A stretch of 64,000 bases of DNA from positions 62,001-126,000 of the forward strand of contig JBBSAM010000001.1 in assembly GCA_038252255.1 (NCBI GenBank), read 5' to 3'. Of this stretch, positions 23,632 through 31,931 are shown piece after piece. Position 1 is the stretch's first letter, and every line of letters starts with the position of its first letter. The position numbers and the translations under genes are program-made. The notes below the pieces were generated by a model that was not told the origin of the DNA, did no database searches, and worked only from the letters and a program-made list of their open reading frames with translations. This stretch comes from Chersky-806 sp038252255 (lineage in GTDB: Bacteria; Actinomycetota; Acidimicrobiia; IMCC26256; JAENVU01).

Positions 23632-24852
23632 ATGGACTTCGCGATCTCGCCCAAGGCCGAGGAGCTGCGCGAGCGTTTGCTCGACTTCGTGACCGCGCAC
23701 GTCGAGCCCTCCACTCCCGTCTACTTCGAGCAGGTGAAGGAATCCGGCGACCCGCACTTCCACCCGCCGGTGATGGAGGACCTCAAGCAGGAGGCTCGCA
23801 AGCGCGACCTGTGGAACCTCTTCCTCCCGAACGACCGTTACGGCGCCGGCCTGAGCAACGTGGACTACGCGCCCCTGTGCGAGATCATGGGCCACAACCT
23901 GCTGACCGCCGAAGCGACGAATTGCGCGGCGCCGGACACCGGCAACATGGAGATCCTGGCCGAGTTCGGCACCGAGGAGCAGCAGGACCGCTGGCTCGTC
24001 CCGTTGCTCGAAGGCGAGATCCGTTCGTGCTTCGCCATGACCGAGCCCTGGGTCGCGAGCTCCGACGCGACGAACATCCAGAGCCGCATCGAGCGCGACG
24101 GTGACCACTACGTCGTGAACGCGCACAAGTGGTGGACGAGCGGCGCCGCGTCGGCTCGCTGCAAGATGGCGATTCTCATGGGCGTATCGGATCCCGACGC
24201 GGACCCGTACCACCGGCACTCGATGATCATCGTGCCGATGGACGCGCCGGGAGCGCGAGTCGTGCGAACGCTGTCGGTCTTCGGCCACGACGCGGGCGGC
24301 GGGCATTGCGAGACGCTGTTCGAGGACGTGCGCCTGCCGGCGAGCAACATCCTCGGTGGTGAGGGGAACGGGTTCGCGATGGCGCAGGCCCGGCTCGGCC
24401 CGGGGCGAATCCACCACTGCATGCGGGCGATCGGTCTGGCCGAGAAGGCACTCGAGCTGATGTGCATGCGCGCGCAGCTCCGCACCGCGTTCGGCAAGCC
24501 ACTCGCGGACCAGGGAGTCGTGCAGGAGCGCATCGCCGACAGCCGGATGGAGATCGAGCAGGCTCGCCTCCTGACCATGAAGGCGGCCTGGCTCATGGAC
24601 ACCGTCGGCAACAAGGGTGCCCGCTTCGAGATCGCCGCGATCAAGGTGCTGGCGGCGCGCACCGCGACCAGCGTGATCGACCGCGCCATTCAGGTGTTCG
24701 GGGGCGCGGGCGTCTCGCAGGACTGGCCGCTGGCCGACATGTACACGCACGCGCGCACCCTCCGGCTCGTCGACGGTCCCGACGAGGTGCACAAGCAGCA
24801 GATCGCCCGGCGCGAGCTACGCAAGTACGAGACGCTGAGAACGACGAGTTGA
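23632..24852 (+). CDS. Acyl-CoA dehydrogenase
   Basis: 406 residues, full-length. FAD-dependent alpha,beta-dehydrogenation of an acyl-CoA. N-terminal helical domain, 'CFAMTEPWVASSDATN' and 'HKWWTSGAASARCKM' flavin and substrate loops, and C-terminal 'QVFGGAGVSQDWPLADMYTHAR' are the family signatures. The enzyme is of the longer type with 'FHPPVMEDLKQEARKRDLWNLF' often annotated as short/branched or FadE-like. AAGGAG lies 6 bases before ATG 23632, and TAGGGT (about 23593) is a plausible -10. Its stop overlaps the next gene (TTGA). Confidence 0.92.
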   Translation: MDFAISPKAEELRERLLDFVTAHVEPSTPVYFEQVKESGDPHFHPPVMEDLKQEARKRDLWNLFLPNDRYGAGLSNVDYAPLCEIMGHNLLTAEATNCAAPDTGNMEILAEFGTEEQQDRWLVPLLEGEIRSCFAMTEPWVASSDATNIQSRIERDGDHYVVNAHKWWTSGAASARCKMAILMGVSDPDADPYHRHSMIIVPMDAPGARVVRTLSVFGHDAGGGHCETLFEDVRLPASNILGGEGNGFAMAQARLGPGRIHHCMRAIGLAEKALELMCMRAQLRTAFGKPLADQGVVQERIADSRMEIEQARLLTMKAAWLMDTVGNKGARFEIAAIKVLAARTATSVIDRAIQVFGGAGVSQDWPLADMYTHARTLRLVDGPDEVHKQQIARRELRKYETLRTTS

Positions 24853-25742
24853 AGGTTCGGATCGGGTACGGGCTCGGGGCGCAACGCGGGCTGACCGCCG
24901 ACCGGTTCAACCAGATGGTGGACACGCTCGAAGCGCTGCGGTTCGACTCGCTGTGGCTCTCGGAACGGGTGAGCGGTGATGCGCCGGATCCGATCATCGG
25001 CCTGTCCGTCGCGGCGGGCCGGACCAAGAAGCTCAAGCTCGGCACGAGCGTCCAAGTCCTTCCCGGCCGGAACCCGGCGCTGCTGGCCAAGGAGCTGGCC
25101 AGCCTCGACGTGCTGTCAGGTGGCCGCCTGCTGCCTGGCTTCGGCCTCGGAGTGGTGAACCCGGCCGAGCAGCAGGCGTTCGGAGTCGCGCGCGAGGACC
25201 GGTCCGCCTGGTTCGACGAGGCGCTCCCGCTCGTGCGCCGGCTCTGGCTCGAGGACGCGGTCGACCACGACGGCGCGCGGTTCCACTACGACGGCCTGCG
25301 CGTGCTGCCGAAGCCGGTGCAGCAGCCGCCCGACGTCTGGCTCGGCGGCAAAGCCCCGGGCGAGCTGCGGCGGGTCGGTCGGCTCGGCGACGGCTGGCTC
25401 GCGTCGTTCGCGACACCCGACACCTGCGCGGCGAGCCGGCCGGCGATCGAAGAAGCTGCCGCGGCCGCGGGCCGCACGATCGACCCCGAGCACTACGGCG
25501 CGATGGTCTTCTACTCCCATGGTGAGGTGCCCGAGCCGGTGCGCGCGTTGATCGCGTCGAGGAACCCGGACGCCGACCCCGACGAGCTCGTACCGAGCTC
25601 CCTCGACGCGCTCGAGCACCAGCTCGAGTCCTACATCGCCCGCGACTTCTCCAAGCTCGTGCTCGTCCCGTTGCAGGAGCCCGAAGACTGGCGCGCCGAG
25701 CTCGAACCCATCGCCCAGCGCCTCCTCGCCCTCCAGAACTAG
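24849..25742 (+). CDS. LLM-class (luciferase-like) F420-dependent oxidoreductase
   Basis: 297 residues. Bacterial-luciferase-like TIM barrel: 'KVRIGYGLGAQRGLTADRFNQ', 'FDSLWLSERVSG', 'LGTSVQVLPGRNP', 'LDVLSGGRLLPGFGLG', 'LPKPVQQPPDVWLGG'. It closely resembles the mycobacterial MSMEG_3544-type group assigned to coenzyme F420 on phylogenetic grounds; FMN is the alternative. The TTG start at 24849 makes a 4-base TTGA overlap with the acyl-CoA dehydrogenase, so the two are one operon. Confidence 0.88.
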   Translation: MKVRIGYGLGAQRGLTADRFNQMVDTLEALRFDSLWLSERVSGDAPDPIIGLSVAAGRTKKLKLGTSVQVLPGRNPALLAKELASLDVLSGGRLLPGFGLGVVNPAEQQAFGVAREDRSAWFDEALPLVRRLWLEDAVDHDGARFHYDGLRVLPKPVQQPPDVWLGGKAPGELRRVGRLGDGWLASFATPDTCAASRPAIEEAAAAAGRTIDPEHYGAMVFYSHGEVPEPVRALIASRNPDADPDELVPSSLDALEHQLESYIARDFSKLVLVPLQEPEDWRAELEPIAQRLLALQN

Positions 25743-25776
25743 CCCACCCCGCCGCAGCCCCACCGGCGAGATCACC

Positions 25777-25869
25777 GTGGCCTGCTCGACCGTTCTCAGG
25801 TTTCGGTGTCGATCGAACACGTCCCAGCGTGTCGAGATGACACCGAAACGGGTTCGACGTGGCGTCATT
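25777..25869. repeat. 93-bp module with type 1 palindrome (copy B)
   Basis: Starts GTGGCCTG and ends TGGCGTCATT. Positions 25779-25868 match 27164-27253 at 88 of 90 bases. The core 25801-25848 is a 48-base type 1 palindrome with 11-base outer arms and an inner ACACG/CGTGT stem. The remaining bases of the 25743-25959 gap hold no gene. Confidence 0.85.
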
Positions 25870-25877
25870 GGCGCACA

Positions 25878-26405
25878 GTGGCCTGGTCCGCGGCTACGAC
25901 GCCCCGATGAGGGGCCGCGACGGATTGTGGTCGCTGTGGGCGCGACAAACTGAAGCGGAATGACCGACGAACTGGACCGCTGTCCGCGCTGCGACCGAGT
26001 ACTTGAGTTTCAGAGGTACCACGCGAGATTCGGCAATCAGGGCTACCTGTACTGCGGGAACGACGCCACGGTCCTTACCTGGGACTCGTACGATCCCCGC
26101 TACTCGTCGATCAGCGACAACACCCATCCATGGATGCTCGACGTTCCTGCAAAGCACGCGGTCGAACGCGCGCTGCGCCCGTGCCCCTGCGGCGGGTCGT
26201 TCCGATTCGCGAACCTCCCACGATGCCCGCACTGCCTTGAGTTGCTGCCCCACCTCGCCAACCCTCCCTATTTTGTGATCTTGGCCGGGCGGGTCGATGG
26301 AGATGAGACGGACATCTGGAAGCCGGCATCTGGCTGAGGCACGCGGCGCCTCAGCCAAGTGGCACCAGCGACAGCTCTTCTCCGCCGCCCTCTACTGGCG
26401 TCATT
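25878..26405. other. Cassette-like module 2 (zinc-ribbon gene)
   Basis: Begins GTGGCCTG (25878-25885) and ends TGGCGTCATT (26396-26405), the same ends as the 93-base palindrome modules, and is separated from its neighbours by 8-base spacers (25870-25877 and 26406-26413). It encloses one small plus-strand gene. Base composition is lower than the backbone: 34/60 G+C in 25981-26040. Confidence 0.55.
25960..26337 (+). CDS. Small zinc-ribbon protein, orphan
   Basis: 125 residues, family not recognised. Cysteine pairs are arranged as zinc knuckles: 'CPRC' at residues 8-11, a single Cys in 'YLYCGND', 'CPCGG' (about 74-78) and 'CPHC' (about 88-91). The middle has an aromatic/acidic stretch 'DSYDPRYSSISDNTHPWML'. 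Zinc-stabilised small protein, binding partner or nucleic acid unknown. Codon use is looser than in the neighbours (more A/T-ending codons), consistent with a recent arrival. The gene is alone in its module; no clear ribosome binding site. Confidence 0.7.
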   Translation: MTDELDRCPRCDRVLEFQRYHARFGNQGYLYCGNDATVLTWDSYDPRYSSISDNTHPWMLDVPAKHAVERALRPCPCGGSFRFANLPRCPHCLELLPHLANPPYFVILAGRVDGDETDIWKPASG

Positions 26406-26413
26406 CCTGAACC

Positions 26414-27153
26414 GTGGCCTGCATCGGTGAGCTCTCCTCGCGAATGTCGCCGCTCACGGTTCACCGAAACTCAAGGCTGTCGAGCATGGCGTAGATGTCA
26501 GCTCGTAGCGCTTCCGAAGCGTTTGGGCCGAACACCGTGGTGACGACGAAGTCACGTTCAGCGTCGCGGAAGGTCGCGATTTCGACAGTCATCCCCTGAG
26601 GCAAAGCGCACCCTCTACGCCAGTCAAGATCAGCCGCGTGGTCCGGACGCGGCCCGCCCGTAAACCCCTCATCCAGTGAGAAGTACCCACCGTCCCGTCC
26701 AATCTGACCCACGACAACCTGCGCAACTTCGCTCGCACAGGCGGCTTGGTTGCCTGGGCGACGCGAAGGAGCGAGCGGCACAGTTGCGGCTGAGAGGAGT
26801 TCGTGGGGTGAGACGAGCCATGGGCGCAACGGGGCTGAGCTGAGGGTCCAACCAGGCGCTGCACGAATCGAGAATCCATTTGCGCGGTCCTGGTGGACTA
26901 ACCGCCCGCTCGTTTTCGAGCCCAGAGTGTTCTGTGCACCCGAAGCCGACGGCGACTCCTCTGCGGAGGAGGCGCCGGTACATGCACTCACCCCGACCGC
27001 CGCCACCACCAGCGCGATGAGAACCCTGCGCACAGAAACCCTCCACTTCCGCTACTGCTCCTACACCGCCTCACGAGCCAAGGTTCCATACGCGGTCGTG
27101 TTCCCGATGTCGGACCAAACGCGAGCTTGGTGGCCGCAACTGCCGGCGTCGTT
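26414..27153. other. Cassette-like module 3 (lipoprotein gene)
   Basis: Begins GTGGCCTG (26414-26421) and ends with CGGCGTCGTT (27144-27153, two changes from TGGCGTCATT). Encloses one minus-strand gene; 34/60 G+C in 26461-26520. The following spacer is again 8 bases (27154-27161). Confidence 0.5.
26461..27033 (-). CDS. Predicted secreted lipoprotein, orphan
   Basis: 190 residues. Signal peptide 'RRVLIALVVAAVGVSAC' with the lipobox VSAC, so Cys18 would be lipidated and the mature protein tethered outside. A Ser/Glu/Pro linker follows, then a small domain with 'NGFSIRAAPGWTLSSAPL' and the C-terminal 'SEALRADIYAMLDSLEF', a layout seen in short PsbP/Mog1-like actinobacterial lipoproteins, but no family is certain. 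Two Cys after the linker (in 'QAACASEVAQ' and 'RRGCALPQG') may form a disulfide. Oriented against its flanking genes and with lower G+C than the backbone. Confidence 0.75.
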   Translation of the reverse strand: MRRVLIALVVAAVGVSACTGASSAEESPSASGAQNTLGSKTSGRLVHQDRANGFSIRAAPGWTLSSAPLRPWLVSPHELLSAATVPLAPSRRPGNQAACASEVAQVVVGQIGRDGGYFSLDEGFTGGPRPDHAADLDWRRGCALPQGMTVEIATFRDAERDFVVTTVFGPNASEALRADIYAMLDSLEFR

Positions 27154-27161
27154 GACGCACA

Positions 27162-27254
27162 CTGGCCTGGTCGACCGTTCTCACGTTTCGGTGTCGATCG
27201 AACACGTCCCAGCGTGTCGAGATGACACCGAAACGGGTTCGACGTGGCGTCATG
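27162..27254. repeat. 93-bp module with type 1 palindrome (copy C)
   Basis: Second copy of the module at 25777-25869: ends CTGGCCTG and TGGCGTCATG, palindrome core 27186-27233 identical to copy B. It lies upstream of the methyltransferase gene, in a divergent intergenic region, so it is not acting as a 3' terminator there. Nothing else is seen in the 27034-27321 gap apart from the -10 of the next gene. Confidence 0.85.
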
Positions 27255-27321
27255 ACCCGTACCGGCGCGCGCTTCAGCAAATCCCGTCGTGGATTCCACC
27301 GGGGCTGGCCATACTGATCAC

Positions 27322-28053
27322 GTGGCGGAGACGCACTTCGATGAGCGGATAGCGCAGCGATACGAGACGTTGTGGCCGGAGGCGTTCGACCGTTCGGTGG
27401 TCGACCCCGCCGTGAGCTTCCTCGCAGCTCTGGCCGGAACCGGCCCCGCGCTCGAGCTGGGCATCGGCACCGGTCGTATCGCCCTGCCGCTCAGCCGGCG
27501 GGGCATTCGTGTGCACGGGATCGAGCTGTCCCCTGCGATGGTCGCGCGGCTGCGGGCTCAGCAGGGAGGCTCCGACGTCGGCGTGACCATCGGCGACTTC
27601 GCCACCGCGGAGGTAGACGGAACGTTCACGCTCGCCTACCTCGTTCGCAACACGATCACGAACCTGACCAGCCAAGACGAACAGGTCGCGGCCTTCCGCA
27701 ACGTCGCCGCGCACCTCGAGCCGGGCGGCTGCTTCGTCATCGAGAACTACATCCCCGAGCTTCGGCGTCTCCCGCCCGGCGAGACCGTCCACGTCTTCGC
27801 GGCGACTCCGACCCATGTCGCGTTCGAGGAGTACGACGTCGCGACACAGATCGCGTTCTCCCACCACTACTGGGTGATCGATGGCCAGCTCGAGACCTTC
27901 TCCTCGCCCCATCGCTACGTCTGGCCGTCCGAGCTCGACTTGATGGCGCGACTCGCCGGGCTCACCTTGCGCGAGCGCTGGAACGATTGGAGCCGTGCAC
28001 CCTTCACAGGCGACAGCCGGCAACACATCTCGGTCTGGGAGAAGGCCTCGTAG
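27322..28053 (+). CDS. Class I SAM-dependent methyltransferase
   Basis: 243 residues. Motif I 'ALELGIGTGRIALPLSRRG' at about 43-61, 'VHGIELSPAMVARL' (motif II acidic residue) and 'AHLEPGGCFVIENY' (post III) show a small-molecule type Rossmann methyltransferase. Substrate unknown. GTG 27322 ('MAETHFDERIAQRYETLWPEAF') is preferred to ATG 27289; CATACT (27310-27315) lies 6 bases upstream. It is followed by an RNA methyltransferase gene after 65 bases. Confidence 0.85.
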   Translation: MAETHFDERIAQRYETLWPEAFDRSVVDPAVSFLAALAGTGPALELGIGTGRIALPLSRRGIRVHGIELSPAMVARLRAQQGGSDVGVTIGDFATAEVDGTFTLAYLVRNTITNLTSQDEQVAAFRNVAAHLEPGGCFVIENYIPELRRLPPGETVHVFAATPTHVAFEEYDVATQIAFSHHYWVIDGQLETFSSPHRYVWPSELDLMARLAGLTLRERWNDWSRAPFTGDSRQHISVWEKAS

Positions 28054-28118
28054 GTTCCCCAGTGTCGTACCCTGGCTCGCGCAGACGGGCAGGTCCACTC
28101 ACCCCACGAACGGAACTG

Positions 28119-29297
28119 ATGTCAGCTCCAGGGACCACCCGTGCCACCGAAGTCGAGCTGACGCCGGATGAGTTCGGCCCGCGGGGCGATGCCGTCGCCC
28201 ATGACCCCGAGGGACACGTCTTCTCCATCCCCGGGGCCGTTCCCGGTGAGCGCGTCCGGGTCAAGGCCATGGCGCGCCGGCGCGGGGTCGTTCATGCCCG
28301 AGTCGTGGAGGTGCTCGATCCATCCCCGAACCGGGTCAGCCCGCCGTGCCCCGAGCTCGCCAACGGGTGTGGCGCGTGTCAGTGGCAGCACATCGATCTC
28401 CAAGCCCAACAGACCTACAAGCGGGAGCAGGTGGCGAATGCGCTGGGTCTCTCCGGCGGAGCGGAGGCATCGCTCCTGCGACCGACCGTCGCATTGGCGC
28501 CGTCCGGGTTCCGCACGACGGTGCACGCCGCGGTCGACAAGGGCCGCGCCGGATTCCGCCGCTACCGATCGCACCGCGTCGTTCCCGTGGACGAGTGCCT
28601 GGTCGCTCATCCCCTCCTCGTCGATCTGATCGTCAACGGGAGCTATGGCGTCGCCGAGGAGGTGTTGCTCCGCTGCGGGGCGAGAACCGGCGAACGGCTG
28701 GCGATGCCCACCCCACGCAGCGCGAAGCTCGATGTTCCCGCGGATGTTCGCTTCGATCACGTCCACGAGCTCGCCGCGGGACTCGAGTGGCGCATCTCCG
28801 CCCGCTCGTTCTTCCAGACCCGACCCGACGGGGTCGACGCGCTCGCGGCCGCGGTGGCCGAAGCCGCGGCGGAGATCGAACCGGCCGGGAAGGCGCTCGA
28901 TCTCTACAGCGGCGTCGGCGTCTTCGCGGGCGTGCTCGCGACCCGGGGCTGGACCGTCACCGCTGTGGAGAACGACCGAGCCGCAGTTGACGACGCGCGC
29001 ACCAACCTGCAGCGGCTCGACGTGTCGTCGGTGTGCGCCGACGTCTCGAACTGGAAGCCTTCGTCCAGCGATCTCGTCGTGGCGGACCCCAGCCGCGCCG
29101 GCCTGGAGAAGCAGGCGGTCGAGGTCGTCGCGGCGAGCCGGGCCCGGCGCGTCATCCTCATCAGCTGCGACGCCACGAGCCTCGGACGCGACGCCGCGCT
29201 CCTCCGCCGGCGCGGCTACCAGCTCTCGTACGCGACCCCGGTCGATCTCTTCCCGCACACGTACCACGTCGAGGTCGTGAGCATCTTCGACCGGTAG
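28119..29297 (+). CDS. TrmA/RlmD-family RNA (uracil-5) methyltransferase
   Basis: 392 residues: TRAM-like N-terminal beta-barrel (about 8-68), a 4Fe-4S site with Cys77, Cys84, Cys87 in 'CPELANGCGAC' and Cys160 in 'VPVDEC', and a SAM domain with 'ALDLYSGVGVFAGVLA'. The catalytic Cys is in 'ILISCDATSLGRD'. By family, it methylates C5 of a uridine in tRNA or 23S rRNA; which one cannot be told. ATG 28119 is taken because homologues start just before the TRAM domain; TACCCT at 28069 is a possible -10 with a short leader. Confidence 0.88.
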   Translation: MSAPGTTRATEVELTPDEFGPRGDAVAHDPEGHVFSIPGAVPGERVRVKAMARRRGVVHARVVEVLDPSPNRVSPPCPELANGCGACQWQHIDLQAQQTYKREQVANALGLSGGAEASLLRPTVALAPSGFRTTVHAAVDKGRAGFRRYRSHRVVPVDECLVAHPLLVDLIVNGSYGVAEEVLLRCGARTGERLAMPTPRSAKLDVPADVRFDHVHELAAGLEWRISARSFFQTRPDGVDALAAAVAEAAAEIEPAGKALDLYSGVGVFAGVLATRGWTVTAVENDRAAVDDARTNLQRLDVSSVCADVSNWKPSSSDLVVADPSRAGLEKQAVEVVAASRARRVILISCDATSLGRDAALLRRRGYQLSYATPVDLFPHTYHVEVVSIFDR

Positions 29298-29328
29298 CTC
29301 GAGCGGCGCGAGCCCGACGGCGCCGACC

Positions 29329-30072
29329 TCAGCGCGAAGTGGTGATGCCGTGCTCGCCGACGGGGCCGACGGTCAGGCCGCGGTCGGCGAGCTCCTTGCC
29401 GAGCAGGGGAAGCGCGTCGAGTGCTGCGTGCCAGGACTCCGGTGCGGAGGTGCAGTCCGAGTCGTGGAGCAACACGGTCCCTCCGTCGACAAACCCACCG
29501 AGCACATCCTCCACCACGGATTCCGCCGTCGCCTCGGACCGCCAGTCGCGACCCCAAGCAGTCCAGAGCACGACGTCCAAGCCGAGCTTTCGGGCCGCGA
29601 TCCAACCTCCGACGGACAGCGTCCCGAACGGCGGGCGGTACCACAACGGGTCGACGCCCGTCGCGTCGGCCACCGCGTCCCGGGCACTGCGGATGTCGTC
29701 GCTCGTGGTCCGCGGGCTCAACCGCAACAGGGAGCGATGACGATCACCGTGGACCGCGACCTCGTGACCGGCCGCCGCCACTTCGGCGGCCAGCCCGGGG
29801 CTGCGCCGGACCATCTCGCCGAGCATGAAGAACGTCGCGCGCCACCCCAGCTCGTCGAGCGCTTCGAGGAAGGCAGGGGTCGAGCTCGGGTCGGGACCGT
29901 CGTCGAACGTCAGCGCCACGTGACCCGTCGCGCCCACTCCGGCTAGCGACGGAGAGAGGTAGCGACCGATCGAGGACAGCGCGACGAGCGACGGGGCGGC
30001 GTGAACGGCCGCGACACCGGCCACGCCGATGCCGAGCCCGATCCCGAGCGGCGCCAGCCGCCGGGCGTTCAC
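29329..30072 (-). CDS. Polysaccharide deacetylase (NodB/CE4 domain)
   Basis: 247 residues: N-terminal hydrophobic segment (about 8-28), then a NodB domain with 'ALTFDDGPDP' (catalytic base Asp57, metal Asp58), metal ligands His108 and His112 in 'VHGDRHRSLL', 'YRPPFG' and 'LLHDSD'. Removes N-acetyl groups from peptidoglycan or another cell-surface glycan, acting outside the membrane. Starts with GTG 30072 overlapping the stop of the glycosyltransferase gene (GTGA), so the two enzymes are made together and probably act on the same glycan. Confidence 0.9.
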   Translation of the reverse strand: MNARRLAPLGIGLGIGVAGVAAVHAAPSLVALSSIGRYLSPSLAGVGATGHVALTFDDGPDPSSTPAFLEALDELGWRATFFMLGEMVRRSPGLAAEVAAAGHEVAVHGDRHRSLLRLSPRTTSDDIRSARDAVADATGVDPLWYRPPFGTLSVGGWIAARKLGLDVVLWTAWGRDWRSEATAESVVEDVLGGFVDGGTVLLHDSDCTSAPESWHAALDALPLLGKELADRGLTVGPVGEHGITTSR

Positions 30073-31841
30073 CGCAGCTCGTCGAGCGAGTCGACGGAGA
30101 GCCCCGCGCGGTGGACCACGGCCGAGAAGTCGGCGAGTGCGACCCGCAACGACTCACGGTCGCGGGCGCGCCCGTCGAGCACGTAGATCTTCCGGTTCTT
30201 CACCGATGTCGGGACCGTCTCGGGCCGGAACACGTGGTCGGGTTCCACCAGGCGCTGACCGCGGCGGTGGCCCCAGAGCTGGTCGAACGCATCGAGGCGG
30301 CGCTCGGGCACGAACTCGTGGATCTTCTCCCCGGTCGCGCTATGGAGCAGGTCGCCGGTCTTGGCCACGTCGTTCTTGGCCCGGAGGAAGCGGAACGGGC
30401 GTCCCTTGCCCCATCCGCCGTTCCCGACGTCCACGTGGTGTGCGGCGAGCAGCTGCAACGCGCCGGTGCCCGCAGTGCGGGCGGTGTGACCGTCCACGAT
30501 CGCGGTGACGTCCATCGCGACCAGGTTCCGCTGGATCATCGGGCTCTGCAGCTGGTCGCGGGTGAGCCGAACGCCCACGAACACCTCGTTCTTCGCGCTC
30601 TTCGGTGCACGTGCGACTCCGACGCCGAGCGCCGAGACACCCTGGGCGCCCACGGTGAGACCGCCGTACAGGAGTGCGAGCGCCGCCGCGACCCCGGTGA
30701 TCCGCCGTTGCACCTTCGGATCACGCACGTTCACGCGCACACCGACCCGCTCGCGGTACTCGGCCAGCTCGAGGACGTCGGTCTTCGCATCGCCGGCGAA
30801 CAAGGCGCGGGCTCGCGCCACTTGCGCGTCCCGCTCGGGCCCGGGAACGGTGACCGCGGCCAGCGCGTCTCGCAGCTCTTCCTCGTTCAGCGCGTAGCGG
30901 GTGACGCCGATCTCGGCCATCCCCTCGGCGTTGTCCTTGCCGTGACCCGCGATCGCCTTGAAGGTGACCACCGGGAGCCCGACCGCGAACGCCTCGTTGG
31001 CGGTGAGACCGCCTGCGTTCTCGACCATCGCGTCGCACGCGCCCATCAGTGCCGGCATCTCGTCCGTCCAGCCGATCACGGTGCCGACCCCTCGCGCTTC
31101 GAGCGTGGCCTTCAGGTGAGTGTCGTTCCCGCAGATGATGACGGGGTGGTACGAGCCGACGTTGACGATCGCTTCGACGGTGCCGACCACGTCGCCGACA
31201 CCCCAGGAGCCCGCCACGACGAGCACCGCGCGGTCGTCCGGGGTGAGACCGAGCGACTTCCGGGTCGCCTCGCGCCCCGAGTCCGTCGCGTCCACGAAGC
31301 GCTCGGAGACGAGCGGACCCGATGCGCGCGCATCCTTGCCGCCGCGCTCGACTGCGGTCTCGGCTGCGAACGGGCTCGTCGCGACATGCGCGTCGATGTG
31401 CGGGTGGACCCACAGCGGGTGCACGGCGAAGTCGGTGAGAAACGTCACCGCGGGGACCTTCAGCCATCCGCGCTTGCGCATGTTGCCGAGGACGAGTGAC
31501 GACAGTGGGTACGTGGAGACGACCACGTCCGCGTCGCTCTCGCGAATCGCCTTCCGCAGCCGCCGCCCGGCGACGAACGTGTCGAGGCGAACAATGAATC
31601 CCCACGACGATGGGAGCTTGTACCAGAGCCGGTACGTCAGGTCGTAGGACCACGGCGCGAACCGCAGTTGGAGCAAATAGCTCCACTTGATGAACCAGCC
31701 GATTCCGAATGGGCAGCAGTCCAGGAAATCGACGATGCTCGCCTCGTGTCCTTCGGACTCGAGGCGGCGGGCCAGCTCCCGGGCGGCACCGTCGTGGCCT
31801 GCGCCCATGGAAGCAGAGACGATCAAAATACGTCGCTGCAT
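30069..31841 (-). CDS. MGDG-synthase/GT28-like glycosyltransferase with extra C-terminal membrane-linked domain
   Basis: 590 residues in two parts. Residues 1-370 are a GT-B glycosyltransferase: 'LIVSASMGAGHDGAARELA' (acceptor/diacylglycerol region), 'VTFLTDFAVHPLWVHPHIDAH' and 'WTDEMPALMGACDAMVENAGG' (nucleotide-sugar site), like processive diacylglycerol glucosyltransferases. A transmembrane segment follows (about 385-403), then about 185 residues that I do not recognise ('LLAAHHVDVGNGGWGKG'), possibly a decayed deacetylase-like fold placed outside the membrane. Start ATG 31841 has TACGAT 9 bases upstream. The linked polysaccharide deacetylase supports a surface glycan or glycolipid role. 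Confidence 0.82.
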   Translation of the reverse strand: MQRRILIVSASMGAGHDGAARELARRLESEGHEASIVDFLDCCPFGIGWFIKWSYLLQLRFAPWSYDLTYRLWYKLPSSWGFIVRLDTFVAGRRLRKAIRESDADVVVSTYPLSSLVLGNMRKRGWLKVPAVTFLTDFAVHPLWVHPHIDAHVATSPFAAETAVERGGKDARASGPLVSERFVDATDSGREATRKSLGLTPDDRAVLVVAGSWGVGDVVGTVEAIVNVGSYHPVIICGNDTHLKATLEARGVGTVIGWTDEMPALMGACDAMVENAGGLTANEAFAVGLPVVTFKAIAGHGKDNAEGMAEIGVTRYALNEEELRDALAAVTVPGPERDAQVARARALFAGDAKTDVLELAEYRERVGVRVNVRDPKVQRRITGVAAALALLYGGLTVGAQGVSALGVGVARAPKSAKNEVFVGVRLTRDQLQSPMIQRNLVAMDVTAIVDGHTARTAGTGALQLLAAHHVDVGNGGWGKGRPFRFLRAKNDVAKTGDLLHSATGEKIHEFVPERRLDAFDQLWGHRRGQRLVEPDHVFRPETVPTSVKNRKIYVLDGRARDRESLRVALADFSAVVHRAGLSVDSLDELR

Positions 31842-31931
31842 CGGCCCATGATCGTACTCCCGAGTCACGTTTGACTCCGGTTTTCGAAGCCCGAGCCCCG
31901 GACGGGTTCGTGCGGGTACCTTCGGCCACGC

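Noticed and set aside
25870..27161. Integron attC sites at the module junctions
   Set aside because: The junctions lack the GTTRRRY core and the imperfect inverted arms of attC, and no integrase gene is in the window; only the cassette-like layout remains.
25743..27321. Insertion sequence or transposase remnant in the lower-GC stretch
   Set aside because: No DDE, Y1 or serine/tyrosine recombinase motif could be found in any frame, and the ends are direct rather than inverted repeats.
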